Part shown: piece by piece, positions 12,597 through 23,724 of the stretch
Layout: each line of letters opens with the position of its first letter
Position numbering within the stretch: the first letter of the stretch is position 1
Assembly: GCA_029876055.1 (NCBI GenBank)
Contig: CM056874.1
Location: 9,238,001-9,302,000 of the forward strand
Direction of reading: 5' to 3'
From: Madurella fahalii
Taxonomy: Eukaryota > Ascomycota > Sordariomycetes > Sordariales
DNA length: 64,000 nucleotides
Program-made: the position numbers and the translations under genes
Notes under the pieces: generated by a model
Database searches by the model: none
Told to the model about the DNA's origin: nothing
Seen by the model: the letters and a program-made list of their open reading frames with translations, nothing else

Positions 12597-13674
12597 TTTA
12601 TATAAGTGGCGCTGTTTAGATGGCGGTATTGGGGGTGGGATCTTTAGAGTCCGCAGTGCCACATGGGTCGTTCCGGCCAACTTCTCTCTCTCCGCAACTG
12701 GGCCCCTTTGCGTTGAAGACAGCAATTAGCGAAGTTGACCTGTTTTCTCCTACCGTCAATATGAAGGTCAAATCTGTGTTCAGATACTAATCCTTCGCTC
12801 GTAATGTATAGAAATATATGTCGTTCACGGCAAAGTCGACGGAACGCAAACTTCTTATAAACCTTTATGAGATCATTTAGCTAGCTCTGGCGCCAGCCTT
12901 GGAGAACTGGTGCAAATGGAAGCTATTATACCTGTTAAAGTTACGTGCCAGTCGAGAATATCAGAAGCATACTACTGCAGCATTAAAGAGTGGCACTAGG
13001 CAAGTCACATCACAGAACGTCCAACTTAATGTTATGTCATATCTGGGCAAGATATCACACAATACTTTTGCAAGGGAAATTAAATGCATTTCGAATGAGG
13101 GTTCTTATTATTCAGGTTGACTGGGATCGTGGTCTTCTATTTAGGGATATTTGACATGGAAAACGCTGTTCTCATTCTTCGTCAGGCTCACTCAGTCTTC
13201 CCTGCCAAGCCTGCAGCTGGTGCTGAGAGAATAATTAATCCAGAGTTGGTGGTGAGTCTCATGCGAGCCTGCCATTCTGTTATGGGGAATGAGAGACTAA
13301 CAAGGCAAAAAGAGTACTTGTGTGATGATACATCAGTCATACTACTGGTGCCTAGCATCAGAACCTGGGGATCCTGGGTGATTGTATATAAGCATACCCC
13401 TAAGACGACTTCCGGACCAACTTGCTTCCTATGTAACGCAGATAGACTTCTAGTATATGTATATTAATGACCTTCCTCGTAACGACGCCCCTCTAGAAGC
13501 ACTGCACCCACCCCAAGGAACCACCTAGTATTCAGGATTGGAAGATGTCTACACAAGGCGCTTGGACATTCGCTCTGTAATAGCCTCCAATTGCACCGTG
13601 AGGCGGGGCGTAATCACAAAGACCCGGTCGGCGATCGTTGAACCGCTGACTGCCAAAAAGAAAGACAAAAATGA
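12597..13674. other. Intergenic spacer between protease and tRNA
   Basis: AT-richer than the coding regions. It contains the protease 3' UTR. The open frame at 13117-13467 (116 codons) has no recognisable motif and is not called. Confidence 0.5.
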
Positions 13675-13760
13675 GGTCGTGCCCGGGTTCGAACCGGGGT
13701 TGTTGGAAGGAGAGACAACCTCTTCAAAATCCAAAGTGCTAACCGCTACACTACACAACC
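13675..13760 (-). tRNA. tRNA-Gln (anticodon UUG) with a short intron
   Basis: Read on the minus strand, the seven-base acceptor stem GGTTGTG pairs with CACGACC (one G-T wobble). A D arm GTGT...GCAC follows, then an anticodon stem TTGGA/TCCAA around a loop with TTG at positions 34-36, and a T arm CCCGG-TTCGAAC-CCGGG. About 15 nt of extra sequence sits directly 3' of position 37, the canonical place for nuclear tRNA introns. All arms pair, so the gene looks functional; it should decode CAA codons. Confidence 0.93.
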
Positions 13761-14367
13761 TGGTGGGCAAGTTGTTGATGCGTCGGCCCAGTCCCGCGTC
13801 TTCCAGTGTGATTCTGGTGACCATCGAACTTAACAGCACAGAGGACTCGGCTTGGTCTAACCCATTTCATCCCCCTTGGATTTAGAGCTCGGCCGGTTAC
13901 CTTTCCAAATTAATGGTAACCCGATCTGAGGAGATTCCGTACCGAGTGTGGGTGAGAATTGCAACAATAAGCAGTGCATCCTATTATGTGCACGCTGAAT
14001 GCCTTTGCTATTTTTTCCCTCCTGACTTGGAGATGGGACTTCAATGGAGTTTAGTTGAACTTGGCGATGGCAATCATATGAGGCTTCGTCCTCGACGCCC
14101 CAACTCTGACCTCACGCCAGTTCGGCCGTCAACGTGGAACAGCTTGTTCTATCAGTGAACACTCAAGAAATCTCACTCCATCGCTTCCTAGGAATCGTAG
14201 CAAACACTCGTACGCCAAGATTAGAGAACGTAACTCCGAGGAAGAAGTGTGGTGTGTGGTGACATGCGTCTTCGCAAAACTGCCATGCTTCCTGGGTATC
14301 ACTGTTCCTAACGCCCTGTAAACCTTTACGTATGCGAAACCTAGCACACCAAGGAAAACTCGATTCC
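13761..14367. other. Intergenic spacer downstream of the 141-aa gene and upstream of the tRNA
   Basis: It contains the 5' flank of the tRNA (transcribed leftward) and the 3' UTR of the minus-strand gene that ends at 14368. No other feature was seen. Confidence 0.5.
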
Positions 14368-14874
14368 TTAAGGTTGTTCTTCGCCGCCCAGCATTGGGCA
14401 TTCCACATCAAATTCGGCGTCGGATTCATCCATGTCGGGATCCAACAGTGCAAATGCGAGAGCGCACATATCTGTGACCTCTTTGTCGGCTACCGTGTCG
14501 GTGGTCTGAGTCTTGAGATTCTTCCAACCTTCAGATAAGTCGTTGGGATTCTTTGGGAGTGCGTAGGCCATCTTGACATCGCGGTCACCGGCTGGTATCG
14601 TCGTTATAGGCGCTCGAGGGTTCGAAGTGGTTAGGCCGCTGGGGTAGCGGTCTCGGAGGATCGCAAGAAGCTCGGTGGTGACGCGAGAGAACGGCCAGTC
14701 AGGCATCACAAATAGAAAGATCGTGTGAATGCCATGCTTCAGACGGATGGTGATCTTGGGGTCGTCGACGGGGTTGTGCGAGTTTCGAGGCTACAAGAGA
14801 CTGTCAGCGAGAGGGAATGCAACTACCGCCACCATATCCAGCGGTTGTGATGAGGGCCGGAAGAGTCATACCAT
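14368..14874 (-). CDS. Conserved fungal protein of unknown function (141 aa)
   Basis: Exon 1 is only the start codon (14874-14872); an 81-nt intron (14871-14791, GTATGA donor, TTGTAG acceptor) leads to exon 2, 14790-14368. The joined reading frame starts MPRNSHNPVDDPKITIRLKHG and continues through a hydrophobic HTIFLFVMPDW segment, LLAILRDRYP, and an acidic tail with CALAFALLDPDMDESDAEFD. The beta-rich N-terminal part (KITIRLKHGIHTIFLF) followed by a helix is reminiscent of a ubiquitin-like fold, which is an inference only. No catalytic motif is seen. I believe similar proteins are widespread in filamentous fungi, without an assigned role. It is divergently arranged with the gene at 15360, sharing about 485 bp of promoter. 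Confidence 0.7.
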
Positions 14875-15359
14875 TTTGCGCGTATCACGGTCTGATTCGG
14901 AACGATATTCGGCTGAAAGGGACGCACGAACTGCGTCTTTTTGGTCAATTCACGTAGGTCTTCAGGTTCTTGCTGGTGCATCATGCGAGGTTCCGTTAGA
15001 AACAACTTCAAGGCTCTGCCAAGGCTGAATCGCCGAGTTCTGCGGGGCATTGAATCCTGGAGGGAGGTCCCTGTGCCAAGTGTACTGTAGCACTTAGTGG
15101 GGTCGGGAGCTCACAAATAGTGCACACTAAGCTGGAGCTTGGACCATCTGAGATTTCTGCCTCGATCATTTTCAGGCATCGCAGTCCGACATGAGATGGG
15201 CTGGACACGACGGACGACTGTGCACGATGCGGTTCTGATGACCCCGCTTTGACGTCTTCATTGGCTTTTTTTTTGGTATCTTTTTTTTCGCTTCTTCGGA
15301 ACCGCTCGTCCTGTATTCCGTTCGACCTACTACGTTGACTGGGTAGATTAGAGAGTACG
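14875..15359. promoter_or_regulatory. Bidirectional promoter region between the 141-aa gene and the Tim17/22/23-like gene
   Basis: A 485-bp spacer between two divergent start codons. Two T-rich tracts (15266-15274 and 15281-15288) lie 70-95 bp upstream of the plus-strand ATG, as is common in fungal promoters. No specific operator is claimed. Confidence 0.45.
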
Positions 15360-16056
15360 ATGGCTTCGGGAGACGACAGGACGCCGTCGCGGCTTGCGCA
15401 TGGACCGGGAGCCCCGCTGACCAAAGCAGAGATTGAGCGTCTCTACCGCGACTCTCGGCTTTCCATACCGCCTGGCATTCGACTTCCGATGGCCTCCACG
15501 CTGTCTTTCCTCGCCGGGTTCACGTTAGGAACTGCCCAGGGGGGCAAGGTGGCTGGGCTACGATTCCGAGCCGAACATGCGCACAAACTGCCCACAACCA
15601 CGACCGGCTGGTTCCTCTACCACAAAAGCAAGAACTATCAGGTTGCCTATGGTGGAATACGTGAAGGCCTCAAGATGGGATTCAGAATTTGTTTCTGGAG
15701 CACGGCCATGTTTGCGATAGAGCAGATGTTCGATTCGTATCGTCGAACGGCCGACCTCTTCAACACGGTCACATCTTGCGTCACTGTAGCAGGGGGGTTT
15801 AGCTATTGGAGTACGCACTTCTCATTCTCCAGCTTTGCAGGTCCTTTAGTCCATTGCTGACACCTGTGACAACGCTGCAGATAATTTCTCGTTGCCCATG
15901 ACCGCTCGAACTACTAAGGCCGCCCTTGTTGCTGGACTCGTATATGGAGGGCTTCAGGACCTCTTGGGTGTGGCAAGAGGACGCCGCATTGGCTATGTCG
16001 ACTGGATCAAATACCAAGTGGGCTCACCACGACAGGAGCAGCCGAGAAGCCAATAG
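15360..16056 (+). CDS. Tim17/Tim22/Tim23-like membrane protein
   Basis: Two exons, 15360-15810 and 15881-16056, give 208 aa. The protein has a soluble N-terminus (LTKAEIERLYRDSR), then a glycine-rich hydrophobic segment (MASTLSFLAGFTLGTAQGG), the block GLRFRAEHAHKLPTTTTGW, YGGIREGLKMG, two further hydrophobic segments, and a C-terminal GLVYGGLQDLLGVARG helix before IGYVDWIK. The repeated glycine-spaced helices and the GGIREGLKMG block resemble the PRAT/Tim17 fold of mitochondrial inner-membrane proteins, so a mitochondrial location is inferred. I cannot say which translocase or assembly factor it corresponds to. The intron phase is confirmed by exon 2 continuing WNNFSLPMTARTTKAAL in frame. 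Confidence 0.75.
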
Positions 16057-17026
16057 GCGAATGCCCCCTCGACGACTTGACCCGGTCCTATTCGCTCTTT
16101 ATCTGCCCCGGTGGACCGCCCTACGTGTCTTTCCTGCGAGCTGCATCTCCATAAAGCGCAAGAGACTTTCTCCCCGCCCTGCATTGGCATGGACGGCGAA
16201 CCGCGCTTGACGATGAGAGGCACCCCAGCAATATCGAAATGCCCGCGTGACCATTCCGGCTCGTCAATCAACAACCCAGCGCCGATATCAACCGCACTAC
16301 GTCCCCGCTTAATCCTACAAGACGGGGGTTGCGTTGCTTCAGAGCGTTGTCGCCAAACGGTCGATGCTCTTAAGCCGCCGACTGCTCGACCGAGAAGTCT
16401 CGGGCCCGGTTGCCGCTGGCCCCTGATTCCGGCTATAGCGCCATTGAGAAAGCATGATTCACGGGAAGCTGCTCCAGCGCTACGCAAATTCGCTTGGCAG
16501 GCCCCGCTTTGATCTTGCTCTGAGCTTTCGATTCCTTTCGTGGGGCTGCACCTGCGATGCCGGCAGGCGGCCCTTTCCCCACAGCCACGGCTATCTGCGG
16601 CCTTTGCGAAGTTCCCACTGGAGATTAGATAAGGAGACCAGCGATAACATCATCGCCTGCATCAACCAACCTTGACAAAGGCATGTCCGGACGCACAACG
16701 GCGAATCGGCTCCTGCCGCCATCTCTCGCGGATTGGTGGGTTCTGGCATGTTCTAGTCCCGGCAGATTGCGATACCGGGAAGCAATGTCCGCGGGGCAGC
16801 TCGTCATCGGGCTATATCTGCTAGTTTCTAGGTCCCAATTGAGGCCAATGCCCGTCATGAAGCCTCCCACTGAGTCTCGTTCCCAAGCTCATAGGTAGTA
16901 CACCTCCTGCGTTTTTTATTTACCCCCATCGTCGTGGTCTTGCGCTCAGCACCTGTACTACCCTCGACACTGCACGGCAAAACACAACAGGAATAAGAAA
17001 AACCGCTGCGGTGGTCATCGAGTGCC
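16057..17026. other. Intergenic spacer upstream of proline dehydrogenase
   Basis: About 1 kb of promoter-side sequence. A 164-codon minus-strand open frame (15993-16487) overlaps the end of the preceding gene and lacks any motif, so it is not called. Confidence 0.5.
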
Positions 17027-18571
17027 ATGGCACCCATACCTTCGCGGCCACTACCCGGCATCCTTCCGGCAGCCCTCAGGGCGAGGACAAGATCAGTCCT
17101 TGCGGCTTCACCTGCAGTTTTCTATTTGGCCGCTGCCTCTCAAACCTCTCCCTCATATTCGCGCCTAATCGCCCTGGTTACGGCGAGGACGGCATCCACA
17201 CGGTCCCTGCACTCATCGACCAACCAGTCATCACCCTCTGGGAATATCACGTTGCATGGTGCCGTTGACATACCACCATCAGCTGTCCCAGACGAACAAA
17301 CGAACAGAATGGCGCGGCCAGCGCCGTTGGCTGTTTTGCCGCTGTCCACCATCCTTCGTTCTCTGATGACGACAACCATCTCTTCCTCACCCCTTCTTCT
17401 CCCGCCATCATTGGCCACCATGTCGGTTTTAGCCAACACCACCAACCCGGCCCTCGACCCCGATAAGAACCCGCTTCTGCGCTACGTCCTAAAAAAGACT
17501 TTCTACGCCCAATTCTGCGCTGGTGAGAATGCGTCCGAGGTACGGCAGACGATCCAATCGCTCAAGAGGATTGGTTTTGGTGGTGTCATCCTAGGTTATG
17601 CGAAAGAAGTGGTGCTTACCGAGGCACAAGCTGCGGGTCTTGAATCCTGCGGTTCTGGCGCTGTTGCCGACGAATGTGTGAGGACCGAGGTAGACCCTTG
17701 GGCGACGGGGACGATGGAGACGGTTCTGCTTGCATCGCCCGGTGACTTTGTCGCACTCAAATTTACTGGCGCTGGACGACAGGCTCTGTACGCCCTTTCC
17801 AGGCGCCTTCCGCCGTCCGAGGCTTTGGCAACCGCCATCGATGGCATCTGCCAGCTCGCTGCATCCCGTGGTGTGCGTCTCCTTTTCGATGCCGAGCAAC
17901 AGGCCTTCCAGCCAGGTATTGACGGCTGGACGCTCGAGTTCATGCGCAAGTACAACACTCCCGATCGCGCCGTTATTTACGGGACGTACCAGGCATATCT
18001 AAAGGCGACACCTGCGACATTGAGCCGACATCTCGCCGCCGCCTCTGAAGGAGGGTTTACGCTTGGTGTCAAGCTCGTCCGCGGCGCATACCTGGGTTCT
18101 GATCCTCGGAACCTAATTCATGACACCAAGGCCGACACCGATGCGGCCTATGACGGGGTCGCCGAGGCTTTGTTGCGGCGGCAATGGAGCGCACCGCTCC
18201 GTCCGCAAGACGGATGCAAAACGGCCGCGTTCCCCAACGTGAACCTGGTGCTAGCTACTCACAACCGAGACTCCGTGCTCAAGGCGCAGGCCATTCTTTC
18301 TGAGAGCGATGTCAATACCGAGGTGGCCTTCGCCCAACTACAGGGCATGGCGGACGAGGTCAGCTGCGAGTTGGTTGCTACCAAAAAGACGGAGATGAAA
18401 GCGAATGCTTATAAGTATCTCGTTTGGGGATCGACGGGCGAGTGCATGAAGTACCTGCTACGCCGGGCACACGAGAACCGTGATGCTGTGCAGCGCACGC
18501 GCGCTGGACGTGATGCAATGCGCTCGGAGTTGGTAAGGAGGATTAAGAATGTGTTCGGTCTCACGAACTGA
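17027..18571 (+). CDS. PUT1: Proline dehydrogenase (proline oxidase), mitochondrial
   Basis: FAD enzyme oxidising L-proline to 1-pyrroline-5-carboxylate in the mitochondrial matrix, the first step of proline catabolism. It is one exon of 514 aa. The N-terminal ~60 residues are basic and rich in Ala, Ser and Arg (RARTRSVLAASPAVFYLAAA, then ARTASTRSLHSS), fitting a mitochondrial presequence. The PRODH barrel starts near PLLRYVLKKTFYAQFCAGE. Its signature elements are LGVKLVRGAYLGSDPR, LATHNRDSV, FAQLQGMADEVS and a C-terminal YLLRRAHENRDAVQRTR, where the paired arginines bind the substrate carboxylate. Length and order are normal for the fungal family. The P5C dehydrogenase partner is not in this window. 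Confidence 0.95.
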   Translation: MAPIPSRPLPGILPAALRARTRSVLAASPAVFYLAAASQTSPSYSRLIALVTARTASTRSLHSSTNQSSPSGNITLHGAVDIPPSAVPDEQTNRMARPAPLAVLPLSTILRSLMTTTISSSPLLLPPSLATMSVLANTTNPALDPDKNPLLRYVLKKTFYAQFCAGENASEVRQTIQSLKRIGFGGVILGYAKEVVLTEAQAAGLESCGSGAVADECVRTEVDPWATGTMETVLLASPGDFVALKFTGAGRQALYALSRRLPPSEALATAIDGICQLAASRGVRLLFDAEQQAFQPGIDGWTLEFMRKYNTPDRAVIYGTYQAYLKATPATLSRHLAAASEGGFTLGVKLVRGAYLGSDPRNLIHDTKADTDAAYDGVAEALLRRQWSAPLRPQDGCKTAAFPNVNLVLATHNRDSVLKAQAILSESDVNTEVAFAQLQGMADEVSCELVATKKTEMKANAYKYLVWGSTGECMKYLLRRAHENRDAVQRTRAGRDAMRSELVRRIKNVFGLTN

Positions 18572-19044
18572 GGGTGCATGGCGGGGTGCCGTTGGATGCG
18601 AGGGAGGAGGACGTGACTACCATGGAATGCACCTGTTCCCTTAATAGACTTCGGTCTGATTGTTGATTAGTAGGCGTCTAGATGGAACTCTGATAGAGGC
18701 ATGAATAATGACTATTCTTTCACATGGTTCATGACTGATGCCCTGCAACCCACATCCCGTCCTCCCGCGGCCCCAGATCAAGAACTCTCGGATGGTTAAA
18801 AGCTGCCCCTCTCTATAGCCCCAACACGAGGCCGGTGGTTAAGCCCTTCTCGAAGCAGTGTAGTCCCGGCCCGTGGTGTCTCTGCGCTAACCATACCATG
18901 CCAGCTAGAACTGTAATATTCCAGTCTCCAAATTTAGATCCAGTTTTATGTGCTCGGTCACCCTACCCGAAGCGAGCTCGGGAATATTGACAGCCACACC
19001 CATCCCCGAACCCGACTCAGCACCGTGGACCTCGCCCATCCCTA
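18572..19044. other. Spacer between convergent PUT1-like and CGI121 genes
   Basis: About 470 bp holding both 3' UTRs. No other feature was seen. Confidence 0.55.
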
Positions 19045-19722
19045 TCAAAGCCCCCGCAGTGCCATGCCCATGATAACGAGCCGCTCCATCTGTCGCCGGC
19101 GCTCCTCCTCGTCGCCCAATTTTTCCAGCGCCGGCACGCCATTGAGCCGGTAGTACTTGCGTACCTTTGACCAGTCGGTAGCGTGGGATAGCTCAGGGTC
19201 CGTTAGGGGCGTTGGTATTCCCTCTATGTGTTTCATTAAATGGGCCCAGATGCTTTCTGGAGTCTGGGTTTGAGCTTCCGGGGCGGAGAGGGGAGAGACG
19301 ACCTTGACCACGATCAAGTCTTTGGTCTTGCCGGGCGTGATGCCCCATCTTCGGTAGGCATCTGCGATCTGGTGGAAGTGGAAAATAGAGTTAGAGCTGC
19401 CGGGCAGAAAGGGATTTCCGGGATGTACGAAGAGCGTGGGGAGTACATTGTTATTTGTGCTCAACGACACTACTATCTCTGAGTGCACGTTGGGCGTCCG
19501 CAGTGACCCATCGATCAAAACATTAAGCGCGTTGTAGACGGCTGAGAGTAGATGTAGTCGGGAGGCGACTGATGAGGCATCGACAAAGGCATACTCGAAC
19601 TCGCCGTTTCGTGAGAGGAGCTGTGCGTGGAGGAACTCGGTGTTGGCTACGTCGCGGAAGAAGGCCGCGTAGACTCGGTATACTGGTGGTACGTGTTCTA
19701 GGTCGAGCTTTTCAAGAGCCAT
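19045..19722 (-). CDS. CGI121: EKC/KEOPS complex subunit Cgi121
   Basis: Accessory subunit of the KEOPS/EKC complex, which makes the t6A modification of tRNA and influences telomere maintenance and transcription. Cgi121 binds the Bud32 kinase and helps position tRNA. The protein (225 aa, single exon) starts at 19722 with MALEKLDLEHVPPVYRVYAAF. A longer frame begins at 19764, but family proteins start close to this MALEKL-like point. Characteristic segments are FFRDVANTEFLHAQLL, FVDASSVASRLHLLSAVYNAL and, later, TKDLIVVKVV. It is slightly longer than yeast Cgi121, the extra length being in loops. The gene faces proline dehydrogenase tail to tail and is divergent from the Zn2Cys6 regulator. Confidence 0.9.
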   Translation of the reverse strand: MALEKLDLEHVPPVYRVYAAFFRDVANTEFLHAQLLSRNGEFEYAFVDASSVASRLHLLSAVYNALNVLIDGSLRTPNVHSEIVVSLSTNNNVLPTLFVHPGNPFLPGSSNSIFHFHQIADAYRRWGITPGKTKDLIVVKVVSPLSAPEAQTQTPESIWAHLMKHIEGIPTPLTDPELSHATDWSKVRKYYRLNGVPALEKLGDEEERRRQMERLVIMGMALRGL

Positions 19723-20714
19723 CTTGTGGTATGCGAAGGATACTACGAAAGCAAGATAATGCACCTCAGGTACTCGGTTCTTGGATTGGGGCGGGGGCGT
19801 TGGGCGTCCCGTGTGGCAGGAGGTGGGGTTGTAGCTCTGTGGTTATGGTTGCTCGTTTCCAGCTTGCTTTATGGGAGGCTGCATTGGCAGAACAGATGCA
19901 AAAGGTGTCTCTCAGTGATTGGTTTCCGTTCGCTCTCACGGAAATTCTTTGGTATATGTTATCTTTCGCCAGATTGTATTGGAAACTGCTTTGTGCGCTA
20001 GGGACTTGTTCGACGGAGGTTGTAGCGCGGGGTATGAGGTCCGGGTGGATTCGTCCTCGCTCACTGTGCTCAAAAGGGTCCCACTATGAGCACATTAGTT
20101 TTGGTCTAACGCTTGCAAGCTGGAGAGTGCCTCGGGAAAAAGCACACATGTAATAAGCTCTATGTCTCAGACCCTTCCTGTGACGAGAGCGTGCCGCAAG
20201 ACCGTCTATGGAGCAGGTCGTGATCCGGCAGTTTTGCTATCGACAGCCACCCACCCCACTTTCCAGCTCCCCCTGCCACCCGCCCCGGAGGCGCAGGTTG
20301 TACCCGAGCCAAGCCTGTACTGTTCATACATACGCACACTGTGCTCCCGATGCGGTACCGCGCCTTACCCATGTTCGCCTGCCCGCTATGGGCGGCAGCA
20401 AATACCGACGTTCTGGACGCGACTCATTAATTAGCGGCCCTACCTCAGCAACAGGGTCATGCCATCGCCCCTGAGCGTCCGGGGCCGCGGCATTCTCCAT
20501 CCCTTCCATCCATCGTCAACGGCAAAACCCGTCTCGAATCGCATCCTCGACCCAGGCACGCAGAACACGGGTCGGCCTCTCGCGCGTTGCGCATTGTGCG
20601 TTGGACCATCGCAGCGACAACAATTGAAGGCTTTCCGTCCGCCTCGTCGCCGCCCGTGTTGGCGCGGCACAGCATCACCCCATATCACAGGGAGCTGCCG
20701 GTCGCCGAAACACC
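19723..20714. promoter_or_regulatory. Shared upstream region of CGI121 and the Zn2Cys6 regulator
   Basis: Nearly 1 kb between two divergent genes. It includes plausible 5' UTR of the regulator. Overlapping open frames on both strands are unconvincing. Confidence 0.4.
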
Positions 20715-23700
20715 ATGCCTCAAGCCCGCCCGCCCAAGCGGCCAAGCGACGCCGGCGATGTCGTAACCGACGGAGCTTCGGCGCCTAAGGTGAAGCTAGC
20801 GCGTCTCGAGCGTGGGCCCGAAGACTTTTCGAATGTAGTCAAGAGCAAGCTGCAGTCGTACACGCGTACCGGGCAGGCGTGCGATCGGTGCAAGGTATGT
20901 ACACCCTTGGTTGTCTGCACGGCGACCTCGCTTCCTATCGGCCAGTGATCCGTCCGCTATCCAGGCAATGATTCCAAACCAAAGCTTCCGAACTTCAAGT
21001 GCTGACAATTGCTGTGTTTTTCCAGGTCCGGAAAATTCGCTGCGATGCACTCCCCGAAGGCTGCTCGCACTGCGCCAACCAGAACCTCGAATGTTATGTG
21101 ACGGATCGCGTCACCGGCCGCACGGAGCGCCGGGGTTATCTGCAACAGCTCGAACGCGAGAAAGGCGCTATGCTCATCCATATCCGCGAGCTTGAGCAGC
21201 TACTGAAGAGCAACGGGGTAGAAGTGAGGCCTTGGCAGTGGCCCGGCTACACCACCACCTATCCTCCTGGTGCCGCATTTGATTCCCTAGGGAATCCCGT
21301 CCAAAATTCGTCTTCGAAAGATCAATGGCACCAGGTTGGCCTTCTGTGGGTCAAGAACGGCCGGCCAAAGACGCCGGCAGACACAAGCGGATATACGCCC
21401 TGGTCGTTGCTCGAGCCCAGGTCGACCGACAGCTACCTGGGCGTGTCCTCGGACAGCGCGCCCCTTAGTTCCATCAAAGGAACAACGCTATCTATTCTGG
21501 GCACCACCATTGACATAACGTCCTTTGATGCCCCTGATATGGACGAGCCTCCCCCGGGAACTCCCATCGGCTCGCCATTGTACAACAAGTCCGTGATGGC
21601 CTTCCTCCAGTCCACGCTCAACATCAACCCGGCCTTGGGCAATGTCGAGCTCCCTTCCAGGCTGGATGCCTTCACATATGCCGAATGGTATTTCCTGATG
21701 ATCTCGCCGTTCCTCCCGGTTCTGCACAAGCCCTCCTTTGACCAGCTTGTAAGTCGAAGTGTCTCGACCTTGCGCCGACTCGACCGCTAACCCCCCATCC
21801 CTCCCAAAGTTGACGCGCATTTACGATGACCCGAGCTTCAAGCCATCGGTACCAGAACTGGTAATCGTCCATATGGTCTTCGCTACTATCTACTTTCAGT
21901 ACGGCATCCGGAATCGGGAGGAGCCCGAGAAGCACGCGCAGCTCAACGAACTGTCCAACAAACACTATCACTGGAGCTTGAGCAAGTTCTTCGACCTCGC
22001 AATTTCGCAGACAGTGACTGCAGTCCAAGCCCTTGCTATGATCGTCTCGCACACGCGCAACTTTCCCAAACCTGGTTGTTCATCAACAATCGCCAACTTT
22101 GCCTTGATGAAGGCGATCGAGTTGAACCTTCACAGGGCCGTCAAGATACCGGGCGGCGGCACGACGCTAGAAAACGAGGTACGTAAAAGAGTCTGGTGGG
22201 CTATCCTGGGCGTCATGTGCACCCTGAACGGCCGCCTCGGCAGGCCTATGCCCATCTCCCTCGGGGAAATTGACGTCGACTTCCCGATCGCCATCAACGA
22301 CGAGCTGCTGGGTGAAGAAGGTATCCTGGATACTTCACAGATTGGCCATTGCAACTACCACGTCGGCCTGGTGGGTTTCAAATCCGTGCCGTTGTACATG
22401 GAGATGTATTCCAAGATTTACAGCGTTCGCCGGGACCCCAGCATATACGTCGAAGTCGTTCAGAAGCTCGATGAGGCGATGCAAAACCTAATGGCCAACA
22501 TACCCGACGAGCTCAGGGTGGAGAAGTGCCAGCCGGGAAGCCAAGTCTTCGCTCTTTACACTCAGGCCATCTGTCTCGAATTCACTCTGTGCCTCAGACA
22601 CCCTTCGGTTTGTATGACGGACGACCCCAAATTTTGCGCCGAGAACAGCAGAATCACCGAAGATGTGGCAAGGAAGCTCCTCAAAGTAGTCGCATCGCTG
22701 CTCAAGGTGAAATCCTTGGACACGACGTGGTATCAGCTAGCAGTGTACGTCGCCGCCATCTTCTCAACGCTCGTGGCGCATTGGCAGAGGCGGTATGAAA
22801 CAACAGCGTCGGAAATTTCCACGCTCCGGGAGGAAATGTCTTTGTGGCTGAGCATTATTGAGGAAATTGGGCGCCTCCTCGGTAAGACTTCTGCATTACT
22901 TCTTTCAGACCTGCCCTGTTATTAACGCAAATACAGGCACCGGCGGCAGGCTTGCGGCTGATATCAGAACCATCATTGAACGGACAATTAGCTGGATTGA
23001 GCAAGACATGGGCCGCAAACCTAGCACACCGTCCAGTCAAGCGCCTATCAAGCAGCAGACATCGCCGCCGTATCAGCAAGCGTCCATGAAAGCCAAGCAG
23101 CAGCCAAATAACCCCCTCGCACCTCCGAGCACAGCGCCAGCCGCCGGTGAGCAACGCAACACTGGCCCGGCAAACGGCAACAGCTATTACGACTCCGGTA
23201 CAGCAGCCTCAGCCACGCTGTATCCGTCTCTGGGATATAGCGACCAAACAACAGGTAGCGTCGGCACACACCAGAGCGGAGGCGCGGTGAATGCTTCAAA
23301 CACGGTCGACTCAGCAGATAGCTCGCAATATCTCTATACAGCAGCGTCGGCCGTGACAGCAGCAACAGCACCGAATACCACAACTGCGAACGAGCAAACG
23401 ACTCCAGCACAGAACCCTCTCATCGCGTTTGCCTCGCAAGCAACACAACACGTTGCTGGACAGGCGGCCGAGAATTGGCCGTCGCAGCCTCAGCTCATTG
23501 CACATAATCCGGTGTCTACAAATACATGGCACGACTGGACAGCTGCCATTGCTGATAGCCAAGACCGATACAGCGCCAATGCTCTCCTCACTCTAGGATC
23601 AGGACGGCCCGGCGATGTCAATACAGGCGGAGAGGCTGTGAGTGTCGGGAACGTCGCTACTTCACACACCGGACAGTGGCCGCTCCTACTATTCGACGGG

Positions 23701-23724
23701 ACTGGCGCCGCAAGCGGTGCCTAA
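20715..23724 (+). CDS. Zn2Cys6 fungal transcription factor (920 aa)
   Basis: Nuclear binuclear zinc-cluster regulator. Four exons, 20715-20894, 21026-21748, 21810-22881 and 22937-23724, give 920 aa with correct phases. The zinc cluster is at residues 56-83, CX2CX6CX6CX2CX6C, starting CDRCK. The first intron falls directly after CDRCK, a position often seen in this family. A linker (RGYLQQLEREKGAMLIHIREL) looks like a dimerising coiled coil. The middle-homology domain (Fungal_trans) covers roughly residues 240-480, with YAEWYFLMISPFLPVLHKPSF, LNLHRAVKIPGGGTTLENEVR and RVWWAI. The last ~230 residues are low-complexity, rich in Gln, Thr, Ala, Ser and Pro, probably an activation region. Target genes cannot be read from sequence, and no obvious pathway cluster adjoins it. 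Confidence 0.93.
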
